A stretch of 64,000 nucleotides of DNA from JBGTFE01 sp036403235 (GCA_036403235.1 DASWRI010000066.1:4186-68185), one strand, 5' to 3'. Shown: positions 17,713-25,960, counted from the first letter of the stretch. Numbers and translations are program-made. Notes: a model not told the origin generated them from the sequence alone.

Positions 17713-18186
17713 ATGGCTGGCTGTACAGGAAACGCTTGTTCTTGGACTTTAGACCCCAAGACCGGAAAATATAACTGTATTGATTCAACTGATGTTAATT
17801 GCTCGCGCAGTTTATTTTATTTTATCCAGATTGATTCGCCTTCGGATCATGTTTTGGACGGGGCGCTGGATAGAATTATCAAGGCGGCGGAGAAGATTTT
17901 GGCATCGATTGCGCCTGATGGCGAGGGGCGAGTTCCCTCTTTTATTAACGACCCCCCAACTAATGAAAAAGTTTTGCTGACGTGGGAAAAAATCGAGAAT
18001 TCCGAATTGGTTTTTCTCGAAGCCGTCGATAAAAATTTAATTCAGGCGGCGAGAGAAATTAGATTACAGACGACGAATGTTTTGGGAGAACTTCCGCTGG
18101 ACGAATATGGCCGTGAGCCCGCTTTCATTCTCAAGGAAAGAAATAGCGCGGTAAAGCTTGCGTGGGTAAATCATAACGGCGGTTAA
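17713..18186 (+). CDS. Hypothetical protein, orphan between two kinase genes
   Basis: A 157-residue protein preceded by an excellent ribosome site (AAAGGAGA, 8 bases before the ATG), so it is a real gene. The N-terminus is Cys-rich (Cys4, Cys9, Cys22, Cys30) and has no signal peptide. The remainder is alternating helices and acidic loops (HVLDGALDRIIKAAEKIL, AVDKNLIQAAREI). I do not recognise a family. It lies 81 bp after the kinase-propeller gene on the same strand, with a weak hairpin between, and may be cotranscribed with the ECF/kinase pair as a substrate or effector; that is speculation. Confidence 0.7.
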   Translation: MAGCTGNACSWTLDPKTGKYNCIDSTDVNCSRSLFYFIQIDSPSDHVLDGALDRIIKAAEKILASIAPDGEGRVPSFINDPPTNEKVLLTWEKIENSELVFLEAVDKNLIQAAREIRLQTTNVLGELPLDEYGREPAFILKERNSAVKLAWVNHNGG

Positions 18187-18371
18187 GAGCCTCGCTTCGA
18201 TGCCGTAACCGCCGAGAAACAGCTTGAGCCTGATGATAAAGGCTTGATGAAATAATGATTGCCGGAAAGATTTTGGCAGTTAAATAGCGGTATGCCGGAT
18301 AAGCAATTTATCGTAACGCTCTCTGGTTTCATTCAATCGACAACTTAAATTTTTCGCTGAACCTTAACGCA

Positions 18372-18439
18372 AAAAGTTTCTGCGGCATTGCAGAAATGTT
18401 TTGCCGCGTGATAAAACATTCTGCGGCGCAGAAACTTTT
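18372..18439. repeat. Nested inverted repeat (cruciform-type element)
   Basis: Outer arms AAAAGTTTCTGC (18372-18383) and GCAGAAACTTTT (18428-18439) are perfect complements. Inner arms at 18390-18402 and 18413-18424 also pair with one bulge. All four arms are versions of one GCAGAAA word, so the element is a hairpin on a hairpin. It occupies the middle of the 394-bp spacer 18187-18580, in which nothing else was seen. Confidence 0.8.
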
Positions 18440-18580
18440 CGCACTCCCCCAGAAGCGTTTGCCGCCGGCGTAGAACGGCTTGTTAAAATCGGAAATTCTC
18501 ATTATCAAAATCAGGAATCATCGAAAACAGCGCTTTTTGTCTAAATTACGGCGACAAATGTTATAATTCGCTATCTTTCC

Positions 18581-21139
18581 ATGCTTGAAAGCAATCAAAA
18601 TTTCGGACGCTACAAAATCCTCTCGCAAATCGGGAAAGGAGGAATGGGCGAAGTTTATCTCGCGCTCGATGTTAAGCTTAACCGCCGCGTCGCGCTGAAG
18701 ATTTTGTCCGCCGCGTTTGCCGGAGACGAAGACCTTTTGCGGCGTTTCGAGCGCGAAGCCGAAACGACTTCAGCCTTAAATCACCCGAATATTCTGACGG
18801 TTTACGAATTCGGCGAGGAAGAAGGTTTGCACTTTATCACCACCGAATATGTCGAAGGCGAAACCTTGCGCGAAAAATTAAAACGCGAGCGGCTCAATCT
18901 TTCGGAAATTCTGAGCATCTCGGAGCAGGCCGCTTCGGCGCTCGCGGCGGCGCATTCGGCCGGAATTATTCACCGCGACATAAAGCCCGAAAACATCATG
19001 CTGCGCGCCGACAATCTGGTCAAAGTGCTCGATTTCGGTCTGGCGAAATTTGTCGAAAAAGCCGAAGAAGAGCACGACCCGAACGCCGTCACGCAGCCTT
19101 ACCTGAACACGCAGCCGGGAACCGTCATGGGAACGGTTTTTTATATGTCGCCCGAACAGGCGCGCGGCAAAAATACGGACGAGCGCGGCGACATCTGGAG
19201 TCTCGGCGTTATTTTGTATGAAATGATAACGGCGCATCTGCCGTTTGAAGGCGAGACGGCGAGCGACGTGATTGCGTCGATTCTGAAAAGCAGCCCGATT
19301 CCGATTTCTCATTACGTCGCCGCCGCGCCGCGCCAACTCGCCAATATCATCGTCAAAACGCTTCGAAAAAACGCGGACGAGCGTTATCAAAAAATGCCGG
19401 ATTTGCTCGCCGAGCTGAAAGATTTGCGGCAGGAAATCGAATTCGAGCGCAAGCGTCTCGGAAAATCCGGCATCGTCACCGAGAATAATCCGCCGAACAA
19501 ATTTCGCACGCAGGCCTCGATTCGACGGCTGCCGTTTATGACGAACATCGATGTTCCGAACGCGCCGAAAATTCCCGAAAAAACAAAAAATTACGTCGCG
19601 CCGATTTTGATTTTCCTGGCGGCGGCCGGTTTGATTGCGTGGATAACCTGGCACATCGCAAAAACGCAGAGCGGTTTTGCGGCGGCTTTGCCAATTCTCG
19701 GAATTGCGATAGTTGTCGCCGGATATGTGGCTTATACGACGTTTTTCTCCGGCCGAAAAAGCGAAGACTACGGCTCGATTGCCGTTCTGCCGTTTGAAAA
19801 CAGCGGCGGCGACGCCGAGATGGAATATCTTTCGGAAGGCATCAGCGAATCTTTGATTAACAATCTCTCGCAGCTTTCCGACATAAAAGTCATCGCGCGC
19901 AGCTCTTCGTTCAGATACAAATACAACGCCGTCAATCCGCGCGAAGTCGCCAAAACTTTGAACGTCGCCACGGTTTTGACCGGCTGGGTGATGCGGCGCG
20001 GCGAAAATCTGCAAATCAGCGTCGAATTGATAAACGGACGCGACAATACGCAAATCTGGGGCGAGCAGTACAGCCGCCGCGCCGACGATTTACTGACGAT
20101 TCAAAACGATATTTCGCGTGAGATTGCCGATAAGCTCCACCCGCGCCTCACCCTCAGCGAGCGGCGGCAGCTCGTCAGTCACGAAACGACAAATTCCGTC
20201 GCCTACGAGCTTTTGCTGAAAGGCCGCTTTTATCGCGCCAAGGGCGGAACGGAAAGCCGCAAGCGCGCCGTCGAATATTTTAACGAAGCGATTGCCGCCG
20301 ACTCGAATTACGCGCTCGCCTACGCCGAGCTTTCGTTTACATACCGCATTTTGGTCGGGAGCGGCTCGCTCGACCCGAAGGAATTTACGCCGAAAGCCGA
20401 AGCGGCGGCGCTCAAAGCTCTCGAACTCGACGAAACGCTGGCGGACGCGCATTTTGCGCTCGCGTTTCTGAAAATGAACTCGTGGGAATGGTCTGAGGCG
20501 GAATTTGAATTTAAGCGCGCCATCGAGCTGAATCCGAATCTGGCGCGCGCCTATATCGGTTATTCGGGTTACTTGAGCCGCATGGGACGACACGAAGAAG
20601 CGATTGCCGAAATCAAGCGCGCCAAGGAACTCGACCCGCTTTCGACCATCGTCAACGGAAATTTCGGCCTGATTCTTTATTTTGCCGGACGCTTTGACGA
20701 GGCGGTGAAAGTTTTGCTGGAAACGCTGGAATTTGACCAGAATTTTTCGTTCGCGCATCTTTATCTCGGCTACAATTATTCGGCCAGGGGAATGTTTCGC
20801 GAGGCGATTGCCGCTTACAAAAGAGCTTTCAGTCTCGGCCAGGAAACGCCGAGCAACAAAATTTATCTTGGCGCGGCTTATGCCGGAGCGGGCAAGCGCG
20901 AGCGCGCGGAGACGATTCTCGCCGAGCTGGAAAACGGCAAAAACTACGTTTCTCCGGCCGAGCTGGCAATTTTGCACACGGCGCTCGGCGACACGGAAAA
21001 AGCTTTCGATTCGCTCGAAAAAGCGTTCGCGCTTCACGATTTGCAGCTGCAATACGTCGGCACCGACCCGGCGTTCAGACCTCTCCACGACGACGCGCGT
21101 TTTGCCGATTTGCTGGATAGAGTCGGACTGCCGCAATAA
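18581..21139 (+). CDS. Serine/threonine kinase with TolB-type and TPR modules
   Basis: An 852-residue protein. The kinase domain occupies about residues 9-290: GKGGMGEVY loop, Lys40, catalytic Asp133 in HRDIKPEN, DFGLAKF. Two closely spaced membrane helices follow (about 342-390). Next is a TolB/adenylate-cyclase-associated domain (about 398-530; SIAVLPFENSGGDAEMEYLS, GWVMRRGENLQISVEL), then a TPR superhelix from about 540 to the end (YFNEAIAADSNYALAYAEL, EFEFKRAIELNPNLARAYIG). It differs from the kinase upstream in its sensor half. It is probably monocistronic. The TPRs suggest protein partners rather than a small ligand. Confidence 0.92.
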   Translation: MLESNQNFGRYKILSQIGKGGMGEVYLALDVKLNRRVALKILSAAFAGDEDLLRRFEREAETTSALNHPNILTVYEFGEEEGLHFITTEYVEGETLREKLKRERLNLSEILSISEQAASALAAAHSAGIIHRDIKPENIMLRADNLVKVLDFGLAKFVEKAEEEHDPNAVTQPYLNTQPGTVMGTVFYMSPEQARGKNTDERGDIWSLGVILYEMITAHLPFEGETASDVIASILKSSPIPISHYVAAAPRQLANIIVKTLRKNADERYQKMPDLLAELKDLRQEIEFERKRLGKSGIVTENNPPNKFRTQASIRRLPFMTNIDVPNAPKIPEKTKNYVAPILIFLAAAGLIAWITWHIAKTQSGFAAALPILGIAIVVAGYVAYTTFFSGRKSEDYGSIAVLPFENSGGDAEMEYLSEGISESLINNLSQLSDIKVIARSSSFRYKYNAVNPREVAKTLNVATVLTGWVMRRGENLQISVELINGRDNTQIWGEQYSRRADDLLTIQNDISREIADKLHPRLTLSERRQLVSHETTNSVAYELLLKGRFYRAKGGTESRKRAVEYFNEAIAADSNYALAYAELSFTYRILVGSGSLDPKEFTPKAEAAALKALELDETLADAHFALAFLKMNSWEWSEAEFEFKRAIELNPNLARAYIGYSGYLSRMGRHEEAIAEIKRAKELDPLSTIVNGNFGLILYFAGRFDEAVKVLLETLEFDQNFSFAHLYLGYNYSARGMFREAIAAYKRAFSLGQETPSNKIYLGAAYAGAGKRERAETILAELENGKNYVSPAELAILHTALGDTEKAFDSLEKAFALHDLQLQYVGTDPAFRPLHDDARFADLLDRVGLPQ

Positions 21140-21147
21140 GAATTTTT

Positions 21148-21265
21148 ACCACAGAAAGCACAGAGATTTTTAAGAAAATTAGCCGCAGACGAACGCGGAT
21201 AACGCAGATAAAAAGGAAGAATTATTCTGCTTATCCGTTTTGATTTTCTCTGCGCTCTCTGTGGT
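21148..21265. repeat. Dispersed imperfect inverted repeat
   Basis: ACCACAGAAAGCACAGAG (21148-21165) and its inverted partner (21248-21265; 16 of 18 positions match) bracket a core with CGCAGAC...CGGATAACGCAGATAAAAA and TTATCCG. It fills the space between two convergent genes and overlaps the stop codon of the SRPBCC gene. Confidence 0.75.
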
Positions 21266-21753
21266 TAACCTTCTTTCGATTCGAGCAATCGGCAGTTTAG
21301 TTTTTTCGCCAAGCCTTCGCCGCCCCAGCTCATGATTACGTCGTGATTCCATTTGAAAAACGGTTTGGCGAGCGGCGCGATAAAGTTCATCCACGATTTC
21401 GTCGTCTTGACGCGCCAGTCGTATCGGACGCGCGTCGTCGCGGCGTCTTCGGCGGTTAAAGTCCAGAGTCCCGCGCCTTCGAGCTCGCCGAAGGCACGTG
21501 CTTCGATTGTCGTCATCGGCTCGACTCTCATAATCTCGGAATCGAATTCGAGCGTGTAGGGCAGCTTGCTTTTCCAGGTTGACCGCCGAACGCTTCCGAC
21601 TCCGTCTTTATCGCCCGTCTTTAATTCGACGACCTTTTCCACGCCTTTCCACCACTCGTTCCACGTTTCCGAATGTTTGATTGCGTCCCAGACTTTTTCA
21701 ACCGGCGCGTCAAAACGCCAGACGGTGACAAATTCGTAATAATATTCAGCCAT
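21265..21753 (-). CDS. SRPBCC (polyketide cyclase/START-like) family protein
   Basis: A 162-residue soluble protein with the SRPBCC plan: an opening strand (EFVTVWRFDAPVEKVWDAI), the helix with WNEWWKGVEKV, several antiparallel strands, and a long C-terminal helix (FIAPLAKPFFKWNHDVIM). These helix-grip proteins bind hydrophobic ligands in a central cavity. No catalytic residues can be assigned. It is followed on the minus strand by a dispersed repeat and preceded by a hairpin, so it appears to be its own transcription unit. Confidence 0.85.
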   Translation of the reverse strand: MAEYYYEFVTVWRFDAPVEKVWDAIKHSETWNEWWKGVEKVVELKTGDKDGVGSVRRSTWKSKLPYTLEFDSEIMRVEPMTTIEARAFGELEGAGLWTLTAEDAATTRVRYDWRVKTTKSWMNFIAPLAKPFFKWNHDVIMSWGGEGLAKKLNCRLLESKEG

Positions 21754-21763
21754 ATTTTTAGCG

Positions 21764-21823
21764 GTAAAAAGTTAATGATTGATTGTGTCGTCTAAGATAA
21801 CACAACTAATCATTAATTTTTAC
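21764..21823. terminator. Hairpin between VWFA gene and SRPBCC gene
   Basis: GTAAAAAGTTAATGATT (21764-21780) pairs with AATCATTAATTTTTAC (21808-21823) with one bulge; TGTGT/ACACA extends the pairing inward. It lies just after the VWFA stop at 21844 on the minus strand and could terminate that operon. Confidence 0.5.
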
Positions 21824-21843
21824 AATTAAATTTTCGCTGAAAA

Positions 21844-22947
21844 CTACTTTTTGGTTTCGGGCTTTTCGGTTTTGGCAAAATAGCCTTTGCGGTGCGTGAG
21901 CATAACTTTCTGTTTTTGCAGCTCGGCGTTTGTCAGTTGAATGTCGATGGTGCGGAAAGAGCCGTCGCGCTTTTGGTTGGTCGGCGCGTAGGCAATCAGA
22001 TACTGCGAGCGCATTTCGATTTGAATCTGGACGAAAGCCTTGCGCAGCTCGGCTTCGTCTTTCGGGAAAAACGCGCGGCCGCCGGTTCGCTCGGAGATTT
22101 TTGTGAGCGAGGCTTTATCGACGCCGCCGTAAAAATCGTCGCCGATGCCGACCGAGTAAATCACGGCTTCGGATTTCAAAGCCGCCTGAACCGCCTCCTC
22201 CAATTTTTTCTGTCCGAAAGTATTGACGCCGTCGGTTAAAAGAACAATCGCGCGACGCGTTTTCTCGGGCGCGGGGCCTAAAATTTCGTCCGACGTTATC
22301 CAGATGGCGTCCCAGATGGCGGTCGACCCTTGAGTCGCCTGATTTTTGCCGGAAATCGGCGGTGTTCCGACGATGACGCCGCCGCCGATATAGCCCGACG
22401 GCGGGACGAATTCGACGCGTTCGACGGCGCGGCGCAGGCGCGTCAGATTATTGGTCATTCCCTGTTCGAGCGTCGCTTCGCCGGTAAAGGAAACAATCGC
22501 CACCTCGTCTTTTTCGGCGCGAACGACCGAATCGACAAACGAGATGGCCGCCGATTTTTCTTCGGGCAAAGTGCGCTCCTGCGACTGGCTCGTGTCAATC
22601 AAAATCGCGAGACTTATCGGCAAATCGACCTGACGCTGAAAAGCGACGATTTCCTGCTCCTGACCGTTTTCAAAAAGACGCACGTCTTCCTGTTTCAAAT
22701 CGGTCAAAAGCCGCCGGTTTTTATCCTGAGCGGAAAATAGAACGTTGACGACTTCGGTGTCGATTTTGAGCGGTTCGTCGTCTTCTTCAGCTGCTTCGGG
22801 AGTCGGAGTAACGGTCGGTTTTGTCGTTGCCGGATATACCGGCGCATATACTTTCTCCTGGGCGAGCGACGCAGCCGAATGAAAAAACGAAACACCGACG
22901 ACAAGCGCCAAAACCGTTAAAATTACAACCTTACTTTTCCAACTCAT
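21844..22947 (-). CDS. Exported VWFA-related domain protein (second of pair)
   Basis: A 367-residue protein with a signal peptide (to about ASLAQ), a Pro/Thr/Glu linker, and a von Willebrand factor A domain. The MIDAS metal site is seen at AILIDTSQSQ (DxSxS), with the later Thr and the ALLTDG-type strand IVLLTDGVNTFG. The N-terminal VNVLFSAQDKNRRLLTDL segment before the VWFA domain is typical of the VWFA-related family abundant in acidobacteria (TIGR03436-like). Probably periplasmic. It is the downstream member of a two-gene operon, 18 bp after its paralogue; function unknown beyond metal-dependent adhesion. Confidence 0.9.
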   Translation of the reverse strand: MSWKSKVVILTVLALVVGVSFFHSAASLAQEKVYAPVYPATTKPTVTPTPEAAEEDDEPLKIDTEVVNVLFSAQDKNRRLLTDLKQEDVRLFENGQEQEIVAFQRQVDLPISLAILIDTSQSQERTLPEEKSAAISFVDSVVRAEKDEVAIVSFTGEATLEQGMTNNLTRLRRAVERVEFVPPSGYIGGGVIVGTPPISGKNQATQGSTAIWDAIWITSDEILGPAPEKTRRAIVLLTDGVNTFGQKKLEEAVQAALKSEAVIYSVGIGDDFYGGVDKASLTKISERTGGRAFFPKDEAELRKAFVQIQIEMRSQYLIAYAPTNQKRDGSFRTIDIQLTNAELQKQKVMLTHRKGYFAKTEKPETKK

Positions 22948-22965
22948 TTATTTAACTCCAAAAAC

Positions 22966-23946
22966 TTACTTCAAGCTGTCTTTAATCGCGCGATAGCTTT
23001 TCTTCGAGCGAATCTGGTATTTGTCGGCTTTTTCCTTGTCGGTAAAACGAACTTCGATTTTTCGTTCCTTGCCGTCGTAACTCTGATTTGCCGGACGATA
23101 GGTGATGATATACTGCGAGCGAAGCTCCTCGCTGATTTTCTTAAACGCCTTTTCGAGTTCGAGCATATCGCCCGTAAAAAACGCTTCGCCGCCGGTTTCT
23201 TCGCACAGTTGCGTCAGGAATTTATCGCCTTTGTCCTTGACCGTTCCGGCATCGACGCCCGGAACCGAGCCTAAAAAACCTTCTTTGGTTGAGATAGCGA
23301 AAATCGTCGTTTCGGTTCGCTGGGCGATGTCAATCGCATCGCGCAAATCGGCGCGGCTGAACGTGTCGTCGCCGTCGGTGATGATGACGATGACGCGGCG
23401 GCCGGGCGCGCTTCTCAATTTTTCGTCGGAAAACTGCCAGACGGCGTCGTAAAGCGCGGTCTGCGAGCCGGTCTTTTTGACTTTATCGACGGCGCGGTCG
23501 AGCAAATCCAGTTTGTCGGTGAAATCCTGCCACAAAGTTATTTCGTTATCGAAAGTCATAAAAGCGGCCTTGTCCTTGCGGAGACGCGTGACGGTGTAGA
23601 TAAAATTCTTCGCCGCTTCTTTGGAAAAACCCATTTTGCCTTTGGTCGATTCCGATGTGTCCATCAAAACGCCGACGTAAACGGGCGGATTCGTTTTTTC
23701 GTCCGTAAAAAACGTCACTTCCTGCTGAACGCCGTCTTCCAGAACGATAAAATCGTTTTTCGTCATTCCCGAAATCAGACTTTTCTTTTGAGTGACCGTG
23801 ATGGGCAGACGAACTTCGAAAGTTTTAACTGCGCCCTCATCGACGACGGGCGGAGTCGGGCGCGGCGTCGGCGTCTGCGCAAAGGCCGCCAAAGCGAATA
23901 CAAAAACAATTGCTGTAAAATAAAAAAGACGAGCCAAATTTTTCAT
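22966..23946 (-). CDS. Exported VWFA-related domain protein (first of pair)
   Basis: A 326-residue paralogue of its neighbour. The signal peptide ends near AAFAQ and is followed by a TPTPRPTPP linker. It shows the short beta segment (FEVRLPITVTQKKSLISGM) and VWFA domain with MIDAS LMDTSESTKG and strand VIVIITDGDDTFS. I chose the ATG at 23946 because the signal peptide starts there; an upstream in-frame start would add 24 non-signal residues. Two tandem copies that differ in the linker and C-terminus suggest a duplication. The upstream region holds the first 21-bp array. Confidence 0.9.
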   Translation of the reverse strand: MKNLARLFYFTAIVFVFALAAFAQTPTPRPTPPVVDEGAVKTFEVRLPITVTQKKSLISGMTKNDFIVLEDGVQQEVTFFTDEKTNPPVYVGVLMDTSESTKGKMGFSKEAAKNFIYTVTRLRKDKAAFMTFDNEITLWQDFTDKLDLLDRAVDKVKKTGSQTALYDAVWQFSDEKLRSAPGRRVIVIITDGDDTFSRADLRDAIDIAQRTETTIFAISTKEGFLGSVPGVDAGTVKDKGDKFLTQLCEETGGEAFFTGDMLELEKAFKKISEELRSQYIITYRPANQSYDGKERKIEVRFTDKEKADKYQIRSKKSYRAIKDSLK

Positions 23947-24026
23947 AAGCGAATAAAAGAATTTAAGAACCTGACGCAAAATTCGATGCCGTGGAGCAGA
24001 TGCGTGTTGCCCAGGCAAAGCAAGAG

Positions 24027-24060
24027 TATAAAGCGAAAAGCGAAAAGTGAAAAGCGAAAG
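24027..24060. repeat. Heptamer repeat, left arm (CGAAAAG words)
   Basis: CGAAAAG, CGAAAAG, TGAAAAG (24034-24054) in exact 7-bp register. The inverted partner (CTTTTTA words) lies at 24402-24443, on the other side of the 21-bp array. Confidence 0.75.
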
Positions 24061-24153
24061 TTATCAGTCTTTGAGCGGAAGCGACGCGCCCCGATACCCG
24101 AACGATTACGCCCGGAACGTCTCCTTTTAGATTCACCACCCAATCGTTGAGGT

Positions 24154-24346
24154 TCTGCGCCTCAAATTTGGGGCCTCGAACCTTAAATTTGAGGTCTCGA
24201 ACCTTAAATTTGGAGTCTCAAACCTTAAATTTAAGGTCTGGAACCTTAAATTTGGGGTCTCTAACGTCAAACTTGGGGCTCGGAACGTCAAATTTGGGCG
24301 TTTTGACCTCAAATTTGAGGTTAGAAACCCCAAATTTGAGGTTTTT
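24154..24346. repeat. Degenerate tandem array with exact 21-bp period (array 1)
   Basis: The core AAATTT starts at 24164, 24185, 24206, 24227, 24248, 24269 (as AAACTT), 24290, 24311 and 24332: nine copies exactly 21 bp apart. Typical units read CCTTAAATTTGAGGTCTCGAA; each core is near-palindromic (CCTCAAATTTGAGG). Bases between cores vary widely while spacing never does. It lies in the divergent spacer between the VWFA operon and the phosphohexomutase gene and is bracketed by inverted heptamer runs. The rest of the 503-bp spacer (23947-24449) shows no gene. Confidence 0.92.
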
Positions 24347-24401
24347 GAGCTGAAAATATCTTCCAAAAGAGTAAAGTAGAGATTCTACGCCCGGTCTTTC
24401 C

Positions 24402-24443
24402 GTTTTTCACTTTTGCCTTTTTACTTTTTACTTTTTACTTTAT
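24402..24443. repeat. Heptamer repeat, right arm (CTTTTTA words)
   Basis: CTTTTTA repeats at 24417-24423, 24424-24430 and 24431-24437, with TTTTTCACTTTTG before them. It is the approximate inverted partner of 24027-24060 and ends 7 bp before the start codon of the next gene. Confidence 0.75.
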
Positions 24444-24449
24444 TAATTT

Positions 24450-25799
24450 ATGAATCCGAATATTTTCAGAGAATACGACATTCGAGGCATCGTCGGGCGG
24501 GATTTGACCGGAGAGACGGTCGCACGTCTGGCGCGCGCCGTCGGCACTTTTTTTAATCAAAACGGCGCAAAGCGCATCGCCATCGGTTTTGACGCGCGCG
24601 AAAGCTCGCCGGTTTTTGAACGCCTGCTCATCGAAGGCTTTAATGCCTGCGGGTGCGACGCGGTGCTCGTCGGACGTGTTCCGACGCCGGTTTTGTATCA
24701 CACGGTTTTCACCAAAGATGTTGACGGCGGCGTGATGATTACCGGCTCGCACAATCCGCCCGACCACAACGGTTTTAAGATTTGTCTCGGCAAACAGACG
24801 CTTTTCGGCTCGCAGATTCAGGAAATCAAAGAGATTGCCTTTTCGGGCGCATTTACGAGCGGCACGGGAATCAGCGAAAATCTGGAAGTTCTGGCCGATT
24901 ACGAGCGTGACGTTTTGTCGCGCGTCGCTTTCGGCGCCAGAAAATTAAAAGCGGTCGTCGACAGCGGGAACGGGATGGGCGGCGTGACGGGCGTTCCAAT
25001 TTATAAAAAACTCGGAGTCGAGCTCGTCGAGCTGTTCACCGAGCCGGATTCGAATTTCCCGAATCATCATCCTGACCCGACCGTCACCGAAAATTTGCAG
25101 GACACGATTCGTGCCGTCGCCGAATCGGGCGCGGATTTGGGCATCGCGTTTGACGGCGACGGCGATAGAATCGGCCTGACCGACGAAAACGGGCGCATCA
25201 TCTGGGGCGACGAGCTGATGGTTTTGCTCTCGCGCGAAATCTTAAAGGAAAAGCCGAACGCGACGATTATCGCCGAAGTGAAATGCTCGCAAAATCTTTT
25301 CGACGACATCGCTGCGCGCGGCGGAAAACCGATTATGTGGAAAGCCGGGCATTCTCTGATAAAGGCGAAAATGAAGGAAACGGGCGCGGCGCTCGCGGGC
25401 GAGATGAGCGGTCATATCTTTTTCGCCGACCGTTTTTACGGTTTTGACGACGCCTGCTACGCGGGTGCCAGAGTTTTGGAAATCCTTTCGAAAACCGATA
25501 AAAAATTGTCCGAGCTGCTCGCCGATTTGCCCGAAACGTTTTCGACGCCCGAATTAAGAGTCGACTGCGCCGACGAGCGAAAATTCTCGGTCGTCGAGCG
25601 CATTGCCGAAGAATTTTCGAAAACAAACGAGGTCATCACGACGGACGGCGCGCGTATTCTTTTTGAAAACGGCTGGGGACTGGTGCGCGCTTCGAACACG
25701 CAGGCGATTTTGGTTTTGCGCTTTGAAGCCGATTCGGAAAAAAACTTGCGCGAAATTCGCGAAACGGTCGAAGGCCGCGTCAAAAATCTGATTGACTAA
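24450..25799 (+). CDS. Phosphomannomutase/phosphoglucomutase
   Basis: A 449-residue alpha-D-phosphohexomutase of normal length. The phosphoserine loop is GSHNPPDHNG (Ser100); the metal loop is DGDGDRIG (Asp235, Asp237, Asp239); the sugar-binding GEMSGHIFF and the C-terminal phosphate loop RASNTQAILVLRFEA are present. It interconverts hexose 1- and 6-phosphates for sugar-nucleotide and exopolysaccharide synthesis. The upstream 100 bp are unusual (21-bp array and heptamer run), so no standard promoter could be placed. It is followed by the structured element upstream of ileS. Confidence 0.95.
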   Translation: MNPNIFREYDIRGIVGRDLTGETVARLARAVGTFFNQNGAKRIAIGFDARESSPVFERLLIEGFNACGCDAVLVGRVPTPVLYHTVFTKDVDGGVMITGSHNPPDHNGFKICLGKQTLFGSQIQEIKEIAFSGAFTSGTGISENLEVLADYERDVLSRVAFGARKLKAVVDSGNGMGGVTGVPIYKKLGVELVELFTEPDSNFPNHHPDPTVTENLQDTIRAVAESGADLGIAFDGDGDRIGLTDENGRIIWGDELMVLLSREILKEKPNATIIAEVKCSQNLFDDIAARGGKPIMWKAGHSLIKAKMKETGAALAGEMSGHIFFADRFYGFDDACYAGARVLEILSKTDKKLSELLADLPETFSTPELRVDCADERKFSVVERIAEEFSKTNEVITTDGARILFENGWGLVRASNTQAILVLRFEADSEKNLREIRETVEGRVKNLID

Positions 25800-25843
25800 A
25801 TCCGAATTTACTGGCATAAATGTATTGGGAATAGGCATATGAA

Positions 25844-25960
25844 ATTTACCTTCGACCGTATAAGCATTATTACCGAAAGGGACTTTGCTCCTTAGAGCCG
25901 AAGGTAAATACTCCTGTATGAGAAAGTCCCAAGTCTTAAACAAAAAGACTTGGGACTTTT
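25844..25960 (+). promoter_or_regulatory. Structured RNA / attenuator candidate upstream of ileS
   Basis: ATTTACCTTCG (25844-25854) pairs perfectly with CGAAGGTAAAT (25899-25909). Inside are a bulged hairpin (GTATAA/TTATTAC, 25858-25873) and GCTC-CTTA-GAGC (25887-25898). Between them, GGGACTTT (25879-25886) is complementary to AAAGTCCC (25923-25930), which is also the 5' part of a perfect 15-bp terminator stem (25923-25937/25945-25959) ending in TTTT. The two pairings exclude each other, as in a riboswitch or attenuator. T-box conserved sequences are not present. It could instead be the 3' end of the upstream gene's transcript. Confidence 0.6.
25923..25960 (+). terminator. Perfect 15-bp terminator stem
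   Basis: AAAGTCCCAAGTCTT (25923-25937), loop AAACAAA, AAGACTTGGGACTTT (25945-25959), then T. The 3' half supplies most of the T run. It ends the phosphohexomutase transcript or conditionally stops the ileS leader. Confidence 0.75.

Noticed and set aside
24154..24346. CRISPR array call for the 21-bp repeats (also 31297-31569 and 52967-53197)
   Set aside because: Units are contiguous with no conserved direct repeat and no separate spacers, the repeat is degenerate throughout, and no cas gene is nearby.
25554..25943. Minus-strand protein gene overlapping the end of the phosphohexomutase gene
   Set aside because: Most of it is antisense to the conserved mutase coding sequence. Only the terminal part has independent interest and is reported as a finding.
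25844..25960. T-box riboswitch for ileS
   Set aside because: The conserved T-box antiterminator sequence and the specifier-loop layout are absent, although the gene and position would fit.
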